Program-made: the position numbers and the translations under genes
Shown: positions 10,415 through 21,479 of the stretch, in pieces
How positions within the stretch are numbered: the stretch's first letter is position 1
Layout: each line of letters begins with the position of its first letter
Assembly (NCBI RefSeq): GCF_907164915.1
Contig: NC_061866.1
Location: 20,414,429 to 20,478,428 of the forward strand
Source of the DNA: Impatiens glandulifera
Taxonomy: Eukaryota > Streptophyta > Magnoliopsida > Ericales > Balsaminaceae
Direction of reading: 5' to 3'
DNA length: 64,000 bases
The notes under the pieces: model-generated
Database searches by the model: none
Seen by the model: only the letters and a program-made list of their open reading frames with translations
Told to the model about the DNA's origin: nothing

Positions 10415-13400
10415 TCCTCCCGCAAACGAAACGGAGTGGCACACACCGTGAGTTTGTCACGTAATAGAGCAAAACGGTTTGTCGCAAGTCCTTTGGTGAG
10501 TATATCTGCAATTTGATTATCAGTAGGTATGTACCGGATGGTGAGAGATTTTTGAGCAACACGTTCACGGACAAAGTGAAAATCAATCTCTATATGTTTT
10601 GTACGAGCATGGAAGACAGGATTGGCGGTGAGAAAGGCAGCACCAATATTATCACACCAGAGAGTGGGAGGTTGAATGAGAGAGACACGAAGTTCTTGTA
10701 GTAGAGATTGAAGCCAAATGAGTTCAGCAGTGGCATGGGCTAGAGCTCGGTATTCAGATTCTGTGCTAGATCGAGCAACAACCTGTTGTTTCTTGGAATT
10801 CCACGAGATAATATTATCACCCAAAAATATGCAATAACCTGTTGTAGAACGCCGGTCGTCAGGACAACCAGCCCAATCAGAGTCAGAAAAGGCAGAAAGT
10901 TCAATTGATGATGATGGACGAATAAGAAGTCCATGATGAGACGTGTTACGAAGATAACGAAGAATTCTTTTTACAGCAGTCCAATGAGTGGTAGTAGGTG
11001 ACTGCATAAATTGACAAGCACGATTAACAGCAAATGAAATATCTGGTCGAGTATTAGTTAAATATTGTAAAGCTCCAACAGTACTGCGATAGAGAAATGG
11101 ATCAGGGAGAATGTCACCATCATGTCGAGATAAGGATGACCCAGAAGATATTGGGGTATGAAGAGGTTTTGAGTCACTCATATTGGCTCGAAGGAGAATG
11201 TCTTTAATATATTTGGATTGAGATAGAAAAATACCAGAGGTAGAACGATGAACTTCAAAACCAAGAAAGTAGTGTAGTGGTCCCAAATCTTTGATGGGAA
11301 AAAGATTGTTGAGTTGAGAGATAATGGAGGAGATGTGAGAAGAGGAGTTGCTAGTAAAGATGATATCATCCACGTAAACAAGAAAAAATGATGTAGTATT
11401 GGGAGAGTGATGAATGAATAAAGATGTATCGTTTTTGGATTCATGAAAACCAAGGGAAAGAAGAGCAGTTTTCAGAGTAGTATGTCATTCACGAGGGGCT
11501 TGTTTGAGACCATAGAGGGCTTTGTGAAGTTTGCACACATGGTTAGGATAATCAGGATGAATAAAACCAGGCGGTTGAGACATAAACACTTCTTCCTTGA
11601 GAGTTCCGTGTAAAAAGGCATTGCTGACATCAAGTTGATGAATTGGCCATTGTTGAGTGACAGCAAGAGATAAGATAGTCCGGATAGTAGTATGTTTTAC
11701 AACCGGGCTAAAAGTCTCTAGATAATCAATGCCTTCTTGTTGATGAAAACCTTTTGCAACTAACCGAGCTTTGTGTCGTTCAATGGAACCATCAGCTTTT
11801 TGTTTGACTTTAAAAATCCATTTGCACCCCACAATATTCTGAGAGGATTGAGGAACAAGAGTCCACGTCTTGTTTTGAATGAGGGCATTAAACTCATTTG
11901 CCATAGCAGAACGCCATTGGGGATCTTTGTTGGCAGCGGAAAAACATGTTGGTGGAGAGATGGAGATTGTGGCAAGATTTGCATTATGAAGAGCACGAGT
12001 TTTAGCACGTGTGATCATATGATGAGAAGAGCATTCCGGAGCATGAATGGCGGTGGAGAGCCCACGTGTATGAATGGGTGAGTTAGGTGAGTTGTCTAGT
12101 GAAGGTAGATTATTGGTGGTTGGTGATGGTGGGGGTTCATATGATGAGGAATTAGATGAGGTTGAGGGTTCATATGAAGAGGAATGAGATGATGATGGTG
12201 TTTCATTAATTGGTGAATTAGATAGGGTGATTTGGGGAGAAGTAGAAGTAGGTAATGGAGATGATGGGATGGTTGTTTGAGATGTGGGGATAGGTATATT
12301 TATGAATGATATTGGTGATGGTGGTTCAGATGGAGGATTGGTTTGGTTTGATAGAGTTGAAAAAGGGAATGTTTGCTCATCAAAAGTAACATGCCGTGAA
12401 ATGTAGATACGGCCAGTAGGAATATGTAGACATCGATATCCTTTATGATCGGGACTGTAGCCAATAAACGTGCACCGAATGGATTTAAAGTCCATTTTGT
12501 GTTGATTGTATGGTCTCATTAGAGGATAACATGCACATCCGAAAACCTTCATAAATGCATAATCAGGTGTTCGTTTATACAAACATTCATATGGAGACTT
12601 ATTCCTCAAGACGGGTGTAGGAAGTCGGTTGATGAGAAAAGCAGCAGTGAGACAAGCATCATCCCAATATTCATATGGCATGGATGATTGAGCTATTAAT
12701 ACTTGATATATCTCAGTTAGATGACGGATTTTCCGTTCAGCAACACCATTCTGTTCGCTTGTGTATGGACAAGAAAGACGATGTTGAATTCCATTGAGTT
12801 CAGTTAAGGATCCAAAATTACGGTATTCACCACCCCCGTCAGTTTGAAGTATTTTGATCTTCTTGTTGAACTGATTTTCTACCAAAGCTTTGAATTTCGT
12901 AAATGTAATTAAAACATCGGATTTCTTTTGGATGGGATAAACCCATGTGAAGCGGCTAAAGTCATCAACAAAATGAACAAAGTAGCGGCAACCTGAGTTT
13001 GAAAAAACCGGAGATGGACCCCATACATCAGAATAAATTAAATCAAGTGGAGCATTAGTTCGTGACGATGAGACATTGAAAGGCAATTTATGTGCTTTCC
13101 CTAACTGACAAGCTTCACAAAATGGAACATTTTTATTTCCAATTATTGGTAACATGAAACGTGAAATAAGAAATGATGTGGTTGAAGCTGATGGATGCCC
13201 CAAACGATGATGCCATGTTGTTGCTGATGATCGGGTGCCAATAAGAGCTTGTTTATTTGTAGGTGCCGGAGAAAGATAATATAGCCCGTCTTTAAGTTTG
13301 CCCCGAAGTACCTCTATCTTCGTATTGCGGTCCTTTACCGAACAATATGATGGATGAAATTCAAAGAAGACGTTATTATCGGCAGTAAAACGAGCAATGC

Positions 13401-14764
13401 TCAAAAGATTTTTCGATATGTGAGGTACATGCAAAATATTTCGTAAATGTAGTGGTTTTGGCACAGAATTAATCTTGGAGTTGCCAATATTAGAAATTGA
13501 CAAAGACTCACCATTACCAACAATTATTTTTTCATTACCTTGATAAGGAGAATGAGTATGAAGGTTTTCCATATCAGAAGTAATATGATCTGATGCACCC
13601 GAATCGGCGTACCAAGCGGGGTCGGAGATAACCGTTGTTGATGCCATCATTGCTGTATGAGGATTACTAGGCATAAAATTCTGATCAAATCGACGACGAC
13701 AATTGGTGACTGAATGCCCAAAAATGTTACATAATTGACATTGTATATGAGCACGACAATTGTTGGAAGTGTGACCAGTTTTATCACATGTATTGCATTT
13801 TGGTCTATTATTTCCTGCGTTACGATTTTCAAAATTTTGACGATTCCCAGAAAAATTATTGTGTCCATTATAGGACTGTTTGCTAGGCCCATTATAACCA
13901 TTGTTGGACCTATTATTTTTCAGCCCAATCATGCTTGACCTATCAACGCCAGACCCAAGAATGCTTTGTTCGTTAGATCCACCATGTCCATTAGAAGAGG
14001 AATATTGATGGTTTCTGAAAGAAGATGAAAAGCCTCGTGATTGCCCTTTCGAGTTCCATCCGCGACTGTTTTCTTTAATAACAACATTCGCTGATCTATT
14101 TGAGACGTTAGAATGAGAGAGTTCGAGACGTTGTTCTTGATTTAGAAGAAGCCCCGTGAGATCTTCAATGCTCACTGGTTCAACTCGTGTTGTTACAGCA
14201 ACAACAAGGGAATCATATTCAGGGCCGAGGCCACTAAGAACGTAGGTAAGGAGATCCAAATCAGAGACTTTTTCGCCGATAGAGGCAAGTGAATCGGCAA
14301 TAGATTTTACAGATTGCAGATAATCAGTCATACTTTTTTGTTCCTTTCTTTTGAGTTTGAATAAGAAGTCGTAACTGAACTAACCGTGCCTTAGATTGAG
14401 TTGCAAACATTTTCTCCAAGGCCGTCCATAGTCGAAATGACGTTTCACAAGCATCACCAACAACTTGAGCCAATATAGGTTCGGTGAGGGTGGAGAGAAG
14501 CCAACTTATGATACGTTGATCTTGTTCTTCCCATGATTCGAAAGCAGGATTGACGATCATGACTGCTTCTGAAGTTTCTTCTGCCGGAGCAAGAGTTGGG
14601 CTCGGGGCAAGAAGAGTTCCGTTGACATAAGAAAAAAGACGATTCCCCTTTAAAACGGGAATAACTTGAGATCGCCAGAGTACGAAATTTTGTTGATTCA
14701 GTTTCACAGAAATAGGCTGGAGGAAAGAAGAAGCTAATAGAGGAATATTTTTACTCTCAGCCAT
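10396..14764 (-). pseudogene. Ale element gag-pol polyprotein, two lesions
   Basis: The ATG at 14764 is 32 bases after the primer site. In order come gag, two CCHC knuckles (residues about 179-211 of the frame starting at 14331), an aspartic protease (DSGASDH, about 243-249), the integrase zinc region ([14 protein letters not shown]) and the integrase core (YSDVWG, TDGGGEY, NGVAER). These are followed by reverse transcriptase ([26 protein letters not shown]) and RNase H (DSDWAG, DNIGA). Two defects are visible. One extra base in a run of six A at about 14333 shifts gag out of frame. An in-frame TGA at 11485-11487, where family members have Trp after APRE, cuts RT before YVDD. The rest of the frame is open, ending at 10396 inside the LTR. 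With identical LTRs, both lesions must be recent or the element was mobilised in trans. Confidence 0.9.
10415..10426 (-). other. Ale element polypurine tract
   Basis: The minus strand reads TTTGCGGGAGGA directly before the LTR start TATTAAACC. This is where plus-strand DNA synthesis would be primed. Confidence 0.75.
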
Positions 14765-14795
14765 TACTTAGGATCGAAAAAGAAATTAATCAGAA

Positions 14796-14807
14796 GCTCT
14801 GATACCA
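14796..14807 (-). other. Ale element primer-binding site
   Basis: The minus strand reads TGGTATCAGAGC directly after the 5' LTR, a full match to the 3' end complement of initiator-Met tRNA. Confidence 0.9.
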
Positions 14808-15005
14808 AGAAGAAAGATAGTAAGAAGATAAGATAGAGAGAAGATTAGAATTGATATTGTGTATATTATTGATAAACAATAGACATATATATACATGAAA
14901 TGGGAAAATGAAAAGTCTAAGACTATGAAAAGCTAAGAATATGAAAAGCTAGAAATACGAAAAGTTTTTAAATAATAAATGAGGAATTAATTATTTGGTT
15001 TAATA
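14808..15005 (-). repeat. Ale element 5' LTR
   Basis: 198 bp, bounded by the primer site and by the target duplication CGATA at 15006-15010. Confidence 0.9.
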
Positions 15006-15107
15006 CGATATTACAACAAAATTATCGGTTTGATATTTGATCAGAATATAACCGATAAGAAGGCAAAATTAATCGGTTTGAATTTGAAAAACAGATGGAT
15101 CCTAGAT

Positions 15108-15845
15108 TTAATGGGATGGACCAATTGCTGGAGCCTTCTTGGCCTTGGCTTTGTTCCATCAGTCGATTTGTTCATGGATCCTCTCCTTTGTTAGCAGCTG
15201 GTTCGAATGAAGTGTGATACCTGAGCCGCGATGGGTGTTGAGATAATTTAATAAACCGCTTAGTTGTGAAGCATAGCCGGTTTGTCCGTTTTTGGAGATG
15301 ATCATCTCCTTCAGGCTGTCAAAAATAATCTGGGACCAGTTTACCGGAGTTCCTTCGGTGATGACAACCATCATCTCGAAGATTTGTTGGGTGTAAGATT
15401 GAATCTTTTCCCTGGCCAGAACGGACTTACCCAGAATCTCGCTGATAATCTGGTATTCATTTGCAAGTAGGTTCTTGGGTCCCCAGGTGTTAACCGGGAT
15501 CATAGAGCTAGAGAATTGGTGGCGCATCTCGTCGATGACCACCTGAGAGTAAGTGAGGTCGGTGAAACCTTCAGTAGGTAGTTCGCACGTTATTGCGAAG
15601 TCTGTCTCACTGAAGAGAAAAGATTTTCCGTGAACTTGAGCAAAAATGATATCTTTATGTATTACTCTTGCCGTGTCAAATAATTCATTGACTACATCGT
15701 AGTCAATGGCATACCGATTTTCAAAGAATTTTCTCAGGCCGGAGCCTTCGAGAGATCGGAAGATACATTGGACTACATTGTCCTCAGATTGAGAGACCGA
15801 TTCAAAATCGGCTAGTAGGATTTTCTTGTAAAGAGTGCAAGACAT
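15108..15845 (-). pseudogene. Sire-1 acc1: accessory-domain protein, nearly intact
   Basis: From the ATG at 15845 the frame is open for 228 codons to a TGA at 15159. It then continues in frame for about 16 codons to TAA at 15108. The Sire-2 copy has Arg at the TGA, so this looks like a CGA-to-TGA change. The domain framework is ADFESV (12-17), SLEGSGLRKFFE (31-42), VVNELFDTARV (51-61), VHGKSFLF (71-78), ELPTEGFTDLTYS (88-100), NEYQIISEILGKSVLARE (129-146), EGTPVNWSQIIFDSLKEMI (164-182) and YASQLSGLLNYL (191-202). There is no signal peptide, membrane segment or enzyme motif. The conserved NW..IIF..LK..I helix and the LPTEG turn recur in acc2 and acc3. It lies just downstream of pol in the sense direction and has its own TATA box. 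Confidence 0.8.
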
Positions 15846-15911
15846 TTTGCTTGATGATTTTTGCTTAAGTGTTTCTAGTGAGTAATATTTGAAGTGGAAT
15901 TAGGTGTGTTA

Positions 15912-15919
15912 CTTAAATA
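15912..15919 (-). promoter_or_regulatory. TATA-like box of Sire-1 acc1
   Basis: TATTTAAG on the minus strand starts 74 nt before the acc1 ATG. The same octamer precedes acc1 in Sire-2 and Sire-3. Confidence 0.6.
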
Positions 15920-15924
15920 GCCAA

Positions 15925-16574
15925 GGAATGGTTAGCATGTTTAGTTATGTCATCATTATACTTATATAGAGTTAACGTGTTAAGTATAATGGTTATTTCC
16001 AATAAAAGAGCAATGATGATAGCAGATTTTCATTATGGTTTACAGATACTCAGGTGGAGTGTTAGTCTTTCTCTGTTAGTGATGGACACGTGTCGTCACT
16101 TTGTTTGAGAGTTTAGACTGTTTTATTTTCATAGGGTAATTATCAAGCACGCACAACAACATCGTCTAGCTGTCCCAGTTAACTAAGAAGTCACTTACCG
16201 AAATTATGATGTAATTTATCGGTTGGTTTTCCATGACTAGTTTATCGAGATAGCTTATTCCGGAGTGAAGAAATGTCGAGTTTAAGTTACATTTATTCAG
16301 GTTAAGGAATAAACCATCTGTTTTACCCGAGTCATTTGAACCGCTCGATTTGTGTACAGATAATTTGATAGTGTGATTTCACCAATCTCAACCGGAGACA
16401 ACTGTCTGGTTAGCATACTTGATCGTTTAATTTCCCATTGGAGTGTTCGAACTAATATTCCAAAAATTCCACGAACATGGTTTGAGAAGCGTGCGTTTCT
16501 CCCTGAACACATGCCCCGGTTTTTCATGAGAAAATATGTTTTTGAAAATATGCAAAGGCATTTAAGGCGGATTT
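15925..16574. other. Sire-1 spacer between pol and acc1
   Basis: Non-coding. It corresponds in position to 24640-25258 of Sire-2 and 35671-36120 of Sire-3, and would hold the acc1 upstream promoter region. Confidence 0.5.
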
Positions 16575-18960
16575 TTTTTTCTATCAGCAAGTCCTAAGAT
16601 ATTTCGAAAGAAAGAAAACTTAGCTTCTTGTAGTGACTCAGTGAAAATGCGGCCACTTGCTGTTCAGTTGAGACATATTCCAGCCGGATGTGTTTCTGTT
16701 GCACATGTTCCCGGATGAAATGATGTCTGATGTCGATATGTTTTGTTCTTGAGTGCAACACCGGATTATATGTGATAGCTATCATGCTAGTGTTGTCACA
16801 AAAGATCTAGGAGCTTGTTTCAAACCGTAAAGTGCCTTATCCAGCTGGTATTCGTGACTAATTAGCTCTACATTTTTAAATTCGGGAGGTTGTTCAACAT
16901 AAACCTCCTCACTTAGTTCGCCGTTTAAGAAAGCGCTTTTAACATCCATTTGAAAAACTTTGAAATTTTTGAAAGCCGCAAAAGCAAGAAATATTTTAAT
17001 GGCTTCAAGTCTATCCACATGAGCAAATGATTCTTCAAAATCAAATATTCTTCCTGTTTTTATCCTTGGGCCACTAGTCTGGCCTTGTTCCTCGTAATCA
17101 AACCGTTTTCATTGAGTTTATTTCTGAACACCCATCTTGTACCTATAACCGATTGGTGTTTCGGTCTTGGAACTAGATGCCAGACTTTATTTCTCTAAAA
17201 CTGGTTTAATTCCTCTTGCATTGCTAAGATCCAATCGGGGTCTAACATTGCTTCATCCACATTTTTCGGCTCAATTTTTGATATGAAAGCCGAATTTTCA
17301 TATTCTTCCAAAAGTTGATGCCTAGTTCGGATGGGTGATGAGGGGTTACCTAGTATAAACTCAGGAGGATGATCTTTATTCCTTTTTAAAGTTCGGTTTG
17401 GTTATGTCTCCCAATTTTCGGTTATCTGATCAAGGTTAGACAAATCGGTAGGCTGATCAGAGTCAGGCCGACCGATTTCCTCAGTGGACACTAAGATGTC
17501 AACTTCTTATTGTAAAACAGCTTGATCAGGCTGAGTCTCGGCATTAACCGTTTGATCATTGACAAACCTTCTGAAAACCGGAACTTCATCTTCATCATCA
17601 GAATGAATATTGAAAATTTTCATTCTGTTATGTAGATCAAAGGGTGATCTAGTATTATGTTCAATAGATTCATCAAAAATGACATGCGAAGACTCTTCAA
17701 TATTTAAAGTCCTAGTATTATATACTCTATATGCCTTGCTAACAACCAAATATCCCAACATTATTCCTTCATCTGATTTTGCATAAAAAACGGTCAAATA
17801 CTTTTTTGCCATTGAAGTGAATATAACACTTAAAGCCAAAGATCGTAAGATACCGGATATTAGGAACTCAGTCATGGTATATTTCAAACGGTATTTTAGT
17901 TAGCCGTTTGGTGATTAAAGATCGATTTTGTGTATAACATGCAGTATTGATAGCCTCGACCCAAAATTTTTGAGCAATACCCGAGTCGACTATCATGGAC
18001 CATGCGACTTCCTTGAGAGTTCGGTTTCTTCTCTCAGCCAGTCCGTTTTGTTGAGGTGTTTAAGAACTAGACAACTCATGTCTAATACCGGAATCCTCAA
18101 GAAAAGTATTTAAGATACTATTTGTAAATTCGGTTCCTCTGTCACTTCTAATTTTATTTATACGGATTGATTTCTCATTTTGCAATCTTATGCGTAATTT
18201 AATCAAGTTCGATGTAGCATGATTTTTAGATGTCAAAAATATTACCCAAGTAATCTAGAATAATCATCAATAACAACCATAGTGTAGTGCATACCGCCTA
18301 GGCTTGTGACCCTAACCGGTCCAAATAAGTCCATGTGAAGTAGTTCAAACATGGGTTAGATTGATAATTTACGTTGCTCTTAAACGATGATTTTATTTGT
18401 TTTCCCATTTGACAGACAACACATACCTTATATTTTGCAAATTTTATATTTGGAAAACCATGAACTAACTCTTTAGAACATATAAAGTTTATCGTTTTGA
18501 AATTTAAGTGGTTTAGTCGTTTGTGCTAGAGCCAATTTGGATCATTCCTAGCCATCATGAAAACAGGGTTTTCAATTTCGGTTTTCCAGTCTACTTTGTA
18601 AATGTTTCCTAGCTTGTTTCCGGCTAGTAAAACGTTACCTTGAGGATTTTTAACTAAGCATGCATGCTTGTGAAACTCAATCGTATATCCTATGTCAAAC
18701 ATTTGACTAATACTTAACAGATTAAAATGCAAATTTTCAACTAAGAGTACATTATTTATAGATAGGTTGTCGTGGACAATCTTACCCTTGCCCACGGCTC
18801 TACCTTTAGAGTTGTCGCCGAAAGTGATCATTGCACCGGTTTCTTGAACAATGTCGGTCAATAGTCCACTATTTCCGGTCATATGTCTGGAACATCCGTT
18901 GTCCAGATACCATTCCGAGTTTCCTAATCGCTTGCTTCTCCTGACCTGCAAAAAATAAAT
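16575..18960 (-). pseudogene. Sire-1 pol (PR-IN-RT-RH), internally deleted
   Basis: The protease region (18526-18951) retains WYLDNGCSRHMTG, with Asn where Ser is usual in the active-site triad. The integrase core between 17890 and 18520 is riddled with stops. The integrase C-terminal and pre-RT region is readable at 17507-17887 (DEGIMLGYLVVSKAYRVYNT). RT motifs [23 protein letters not shown] and LYGLKQAPR lie at 16782-17018. There the sequence jumps straight to RNase H (DNTSM, NPVLHSRTKHIDIRHHF). About 0.75 kb is therefore missing, including YVDD and the RNase H start, judged from Sire-2 and Sire-3. It is non-functional. Confidence 0.85.
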
Positions 18961-18985
18961 ATTTACACCGATTAGGTACCCACAT

Positions 18986-20439
18986 TTACTTGGGTCCGTG
19001 ATTGTATATTCCCTTAGGAATCCATACTTTAATAAGTCAGATGACTTCCCTAGTAGTAGTTCTAATTAATTTACCGGTACTCGTCTTGACATCTTTCTGT
19101 CTGCCTGTAAATACCTCATTGTGTCGTGATAATGATTTTTGGTTAGTCCTATATGAGCGTGTATCAGTTTGTTTTCTTACTGGCCGGTTGAATTTCCTTC
19201 TCTCAAGATAGAACCATTTAGCCATTTCAGTTGGACCTACATATTTGATTTCCTTTGGTCTGCCTCATTTTCTGTTGAAGAACTCTTGACAAATTTTATG
19301 AATGGAAGATTGCCTTTGTTGAGTTTCATCCCGTTGGAAGATTTTCGGTTAGCCGATTTGCTGCCCTTATAGCCGAGCCCAAACATGCATTTGGGATGTA
19401 TTTGGTAAGTAGACATCTGGCTCACGGCTTCATTGGATTTCTTCCAGGCATCCATGACATATTTTGTTCTTTCGTTTTCTTCGGTTAGCGATTGAAGTGT
19501 CTCATTGAGCTTCTCATTCTAATAGGATAGTTCAATCGGTTCGTAGGTCTTGGTTCCACTTGGATCACCGATGGTTCCACTCGATTCTCCGGTTTCAACG
19601 TTTGACGGGATCGGTAAAATTACAGATAGGTTTTTGAACTCAGCAACCATGTCGTTGAGTGCAATAATCAGATCCTCTTTAGTGAATTCTTCACTGGAAA
19701 AGTCAAATACCTCTTCTTCTTCCTTAGCCATGAAGCATGTAACTTTTTCATCATCGCTGTCGGAGTAAGCCCACTCACTTCCACCATCAGAAGCTATTAG
19801 TGTCTTTTGAGTCTCTTTTCCTTCATCGGTTTGCTGATTGTCACCCATCTGGTAGTTATCGGTTGGTTTCTAGTCATCTCGTCTCGGTCTTCTACATTCC
19901 GACCTGTAATGACCCAAAGCGTTACAGTTAAAGCATCTTACATTAGATTTTGTCACCATAATTAGTTGTAGTTATTGTTGTTCGATAGTTGATTCTTCTT
20001 CATGAATCTTCCAAATTTCTTTGCGAGCATGACCATCACATCCTCACTAATCTACTCAACATTTTTGACCGGTACCGGAGCGGCTGATACAGGAACCGCT
20101 AGTTCCACCGATGTCACCAAAGCTCTAGTTGTGGTTGAGGTTGAAGCTTCATCTTCGATTCGATACCTCATCTCGAACTCGTATGCTTTCAGATCCTCAA
20201 ACACATCATGTAGTTTCATCTGCCCGAGATTGCTTGATTCTCGCATCACCATGGTCTTTATGTCCCATGCACTTGGTAAAGATCTCAATGCCTTAACAAT
20301 TATTTCCTTGTTATCATATCTCTTTCCAAGTGTATATAACTTGTTTACCACACTAATGAACCGATCACTAAATTCCTTCATGTTTTCCCCTGGTTTCATT
20401 CTAATATTCTCGTACTTCTGAGTTACTACCAGTAACTTA
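18986..20439 (-). pseudogene. Sire-1 gag, 3' part
   Basis: This continues the gag begun at 46574 after the Sire-2 insertion. It holds MKPGENMKEFSDRF (capsid-like region), SLPSAWDIKTMVMRES, FEDLKAYEFEMRYR, a decayed knuckle region near 19900, an acidic SDSDDEKVTCFMAKEEEE segment and a basic tail. It ends at GPK-TAA at 18986-18988, the conserved gag terminus. Stops occur near 20050, 19850, 19519 and 19237. The last bases 20435-20439 (ACTTA) are the target duplication of Sire-2. Confidence 0.85.
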
Positions 20440-20812
20440 TGTTATAAAAATTAAGTTAATTTTTAAACCGGACAAAGAACTTAACCAATCTAAAAATTCC
20501 TTTTGCAGTTAACGCATCGGACCGGTTGAAGCACTTGCCTCAAAGATCCGACCATGATCAAGAAAAATTGGTTGAACCTCTCTAACCGGATCGGCTGAGA
20601 TACAAAACGAAAGCATTATCATCTGGCTAGCTCAAAATATTGGTGATCTTAAGGCCAATGGGAAAGTATTCAAATTGATGAAATCTGTGAAGATGACGTA
20701 ATATGATGATATTTATATTTCTTGGAAATATGCAAAAGAAGGATCCGTGATCCGAGTCAGAAACATGCAACAAAAGCAATGATGATTAATTATCCAAGAT
20801 CACAAGCAACCA
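20440..20812 (+). repeat. Sire-2 5' LTR, truncated
   Basis: It starts TGTTATAAAAATTAAG and follows the right LTR (from 44966) for 373 bp to TCACAAGCAAC, where it stops abruptly and joins gag. The TATA box and R/U5 are lost, so this copy could not drive transcription. Confidence 0.85.
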
Positions 20813-20813
20813 C

Positions 20814-21414
20814 TAGTGAGCCAAGCGAAACCACAGTATATGAACCGACCGAACTATCCTTAGAGAATGAGAAGCTCAAGGAGACAGTTCAACCGGTAAC
20901 TAAAAAAGATGAAAGAACAAAATATATCACGGCTGCTTGGGAAAGATCTCGTGAAGCGGTGAACTAGATGTGTAAATATAAAAGACATCCCAAATGCAAA
21001 TTTGGTCTTGAATACAAAAACAACAGATCCACCAACTAGAACTCTCCCAACGGGATGAAACTCACAAAAGACAATCTTCTCTTTGTAAGATATGTCAAGA
21101 GCTCTTCAACCGACAATGAGGCGGAACGTGATTCAAAACTGGAAAAGGAAATAAAATATGTAGGTCCAACCGAATCAGAGAAATGGCTTCATCCTAAGAG
21201 AAAGAAAGCCAACCGATCAGCAAACAGAAAAGCCGACACACGTTCATATAGAACTAATACACCATCACCACCATGACAACATAAGGTACTATTCGGAAGA
21301 CAAGAAGCTATCAAGCCGAGTACCGGAAAATCGATTAAAACCATTACTGGGAAAGTTATCTGACTTATTAAAGTATGGATCCCAAAGGGACTAATCAACC
21401 ACGGACCCAACTGA
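20814..21414 (+). pseudogene. Sire-2 gag, C-terminal part
   Basis: It begins at the deletion junction with SEPSETTVYEPTELSLENEK, matching the Sire-1 gag at about 19520-19600. It continues through SREAVN, FGLEYKNN, VKSSSTDNEAE and VGPTESEKWLHPKRKK to WIPKGLINHGPN-TGA at 21412-21414. The reading frame is continuous with the LTR upstream (from 20722), a chance fusion of 81 codons. In-frame stops occur at about 20968, 21040 and 21277. The capsid half and the CCHC knuckle are absent. Confidence 0.8.
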
Positions 21415-21479
21415 ATGTGGGTACCAGAAAGGTGTAAATATTTCTTTTTTGCTGGTCAGGAGGAGCAAGAGGTTAGAAA

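Larger units (their letters stand above)
10217..15005 (-). mobile_element. Ale/Retrofit-type Copia element, very young
   Basis: It is 4789 bp with two 198-bp LTRs (10217-10414 and 14808-15005) that appear identical base for base. A perfect target duplication CGATA flanks it (10212-10216 and 15006-15010). A perfect 12-base initiator-Met primer site and a polypurine tract bound one gag-pol gene on the minus strand. The compact size and very short LTRs fit the Ale (Retrofit) lineage. The LTR ends are unusual: TATTAAACC at the start and CTTTCTTCT at the end, rather than TG...CA. It inserted into the spacer between acc1 and acc2 of Sire-1. Confidence 0.9.
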
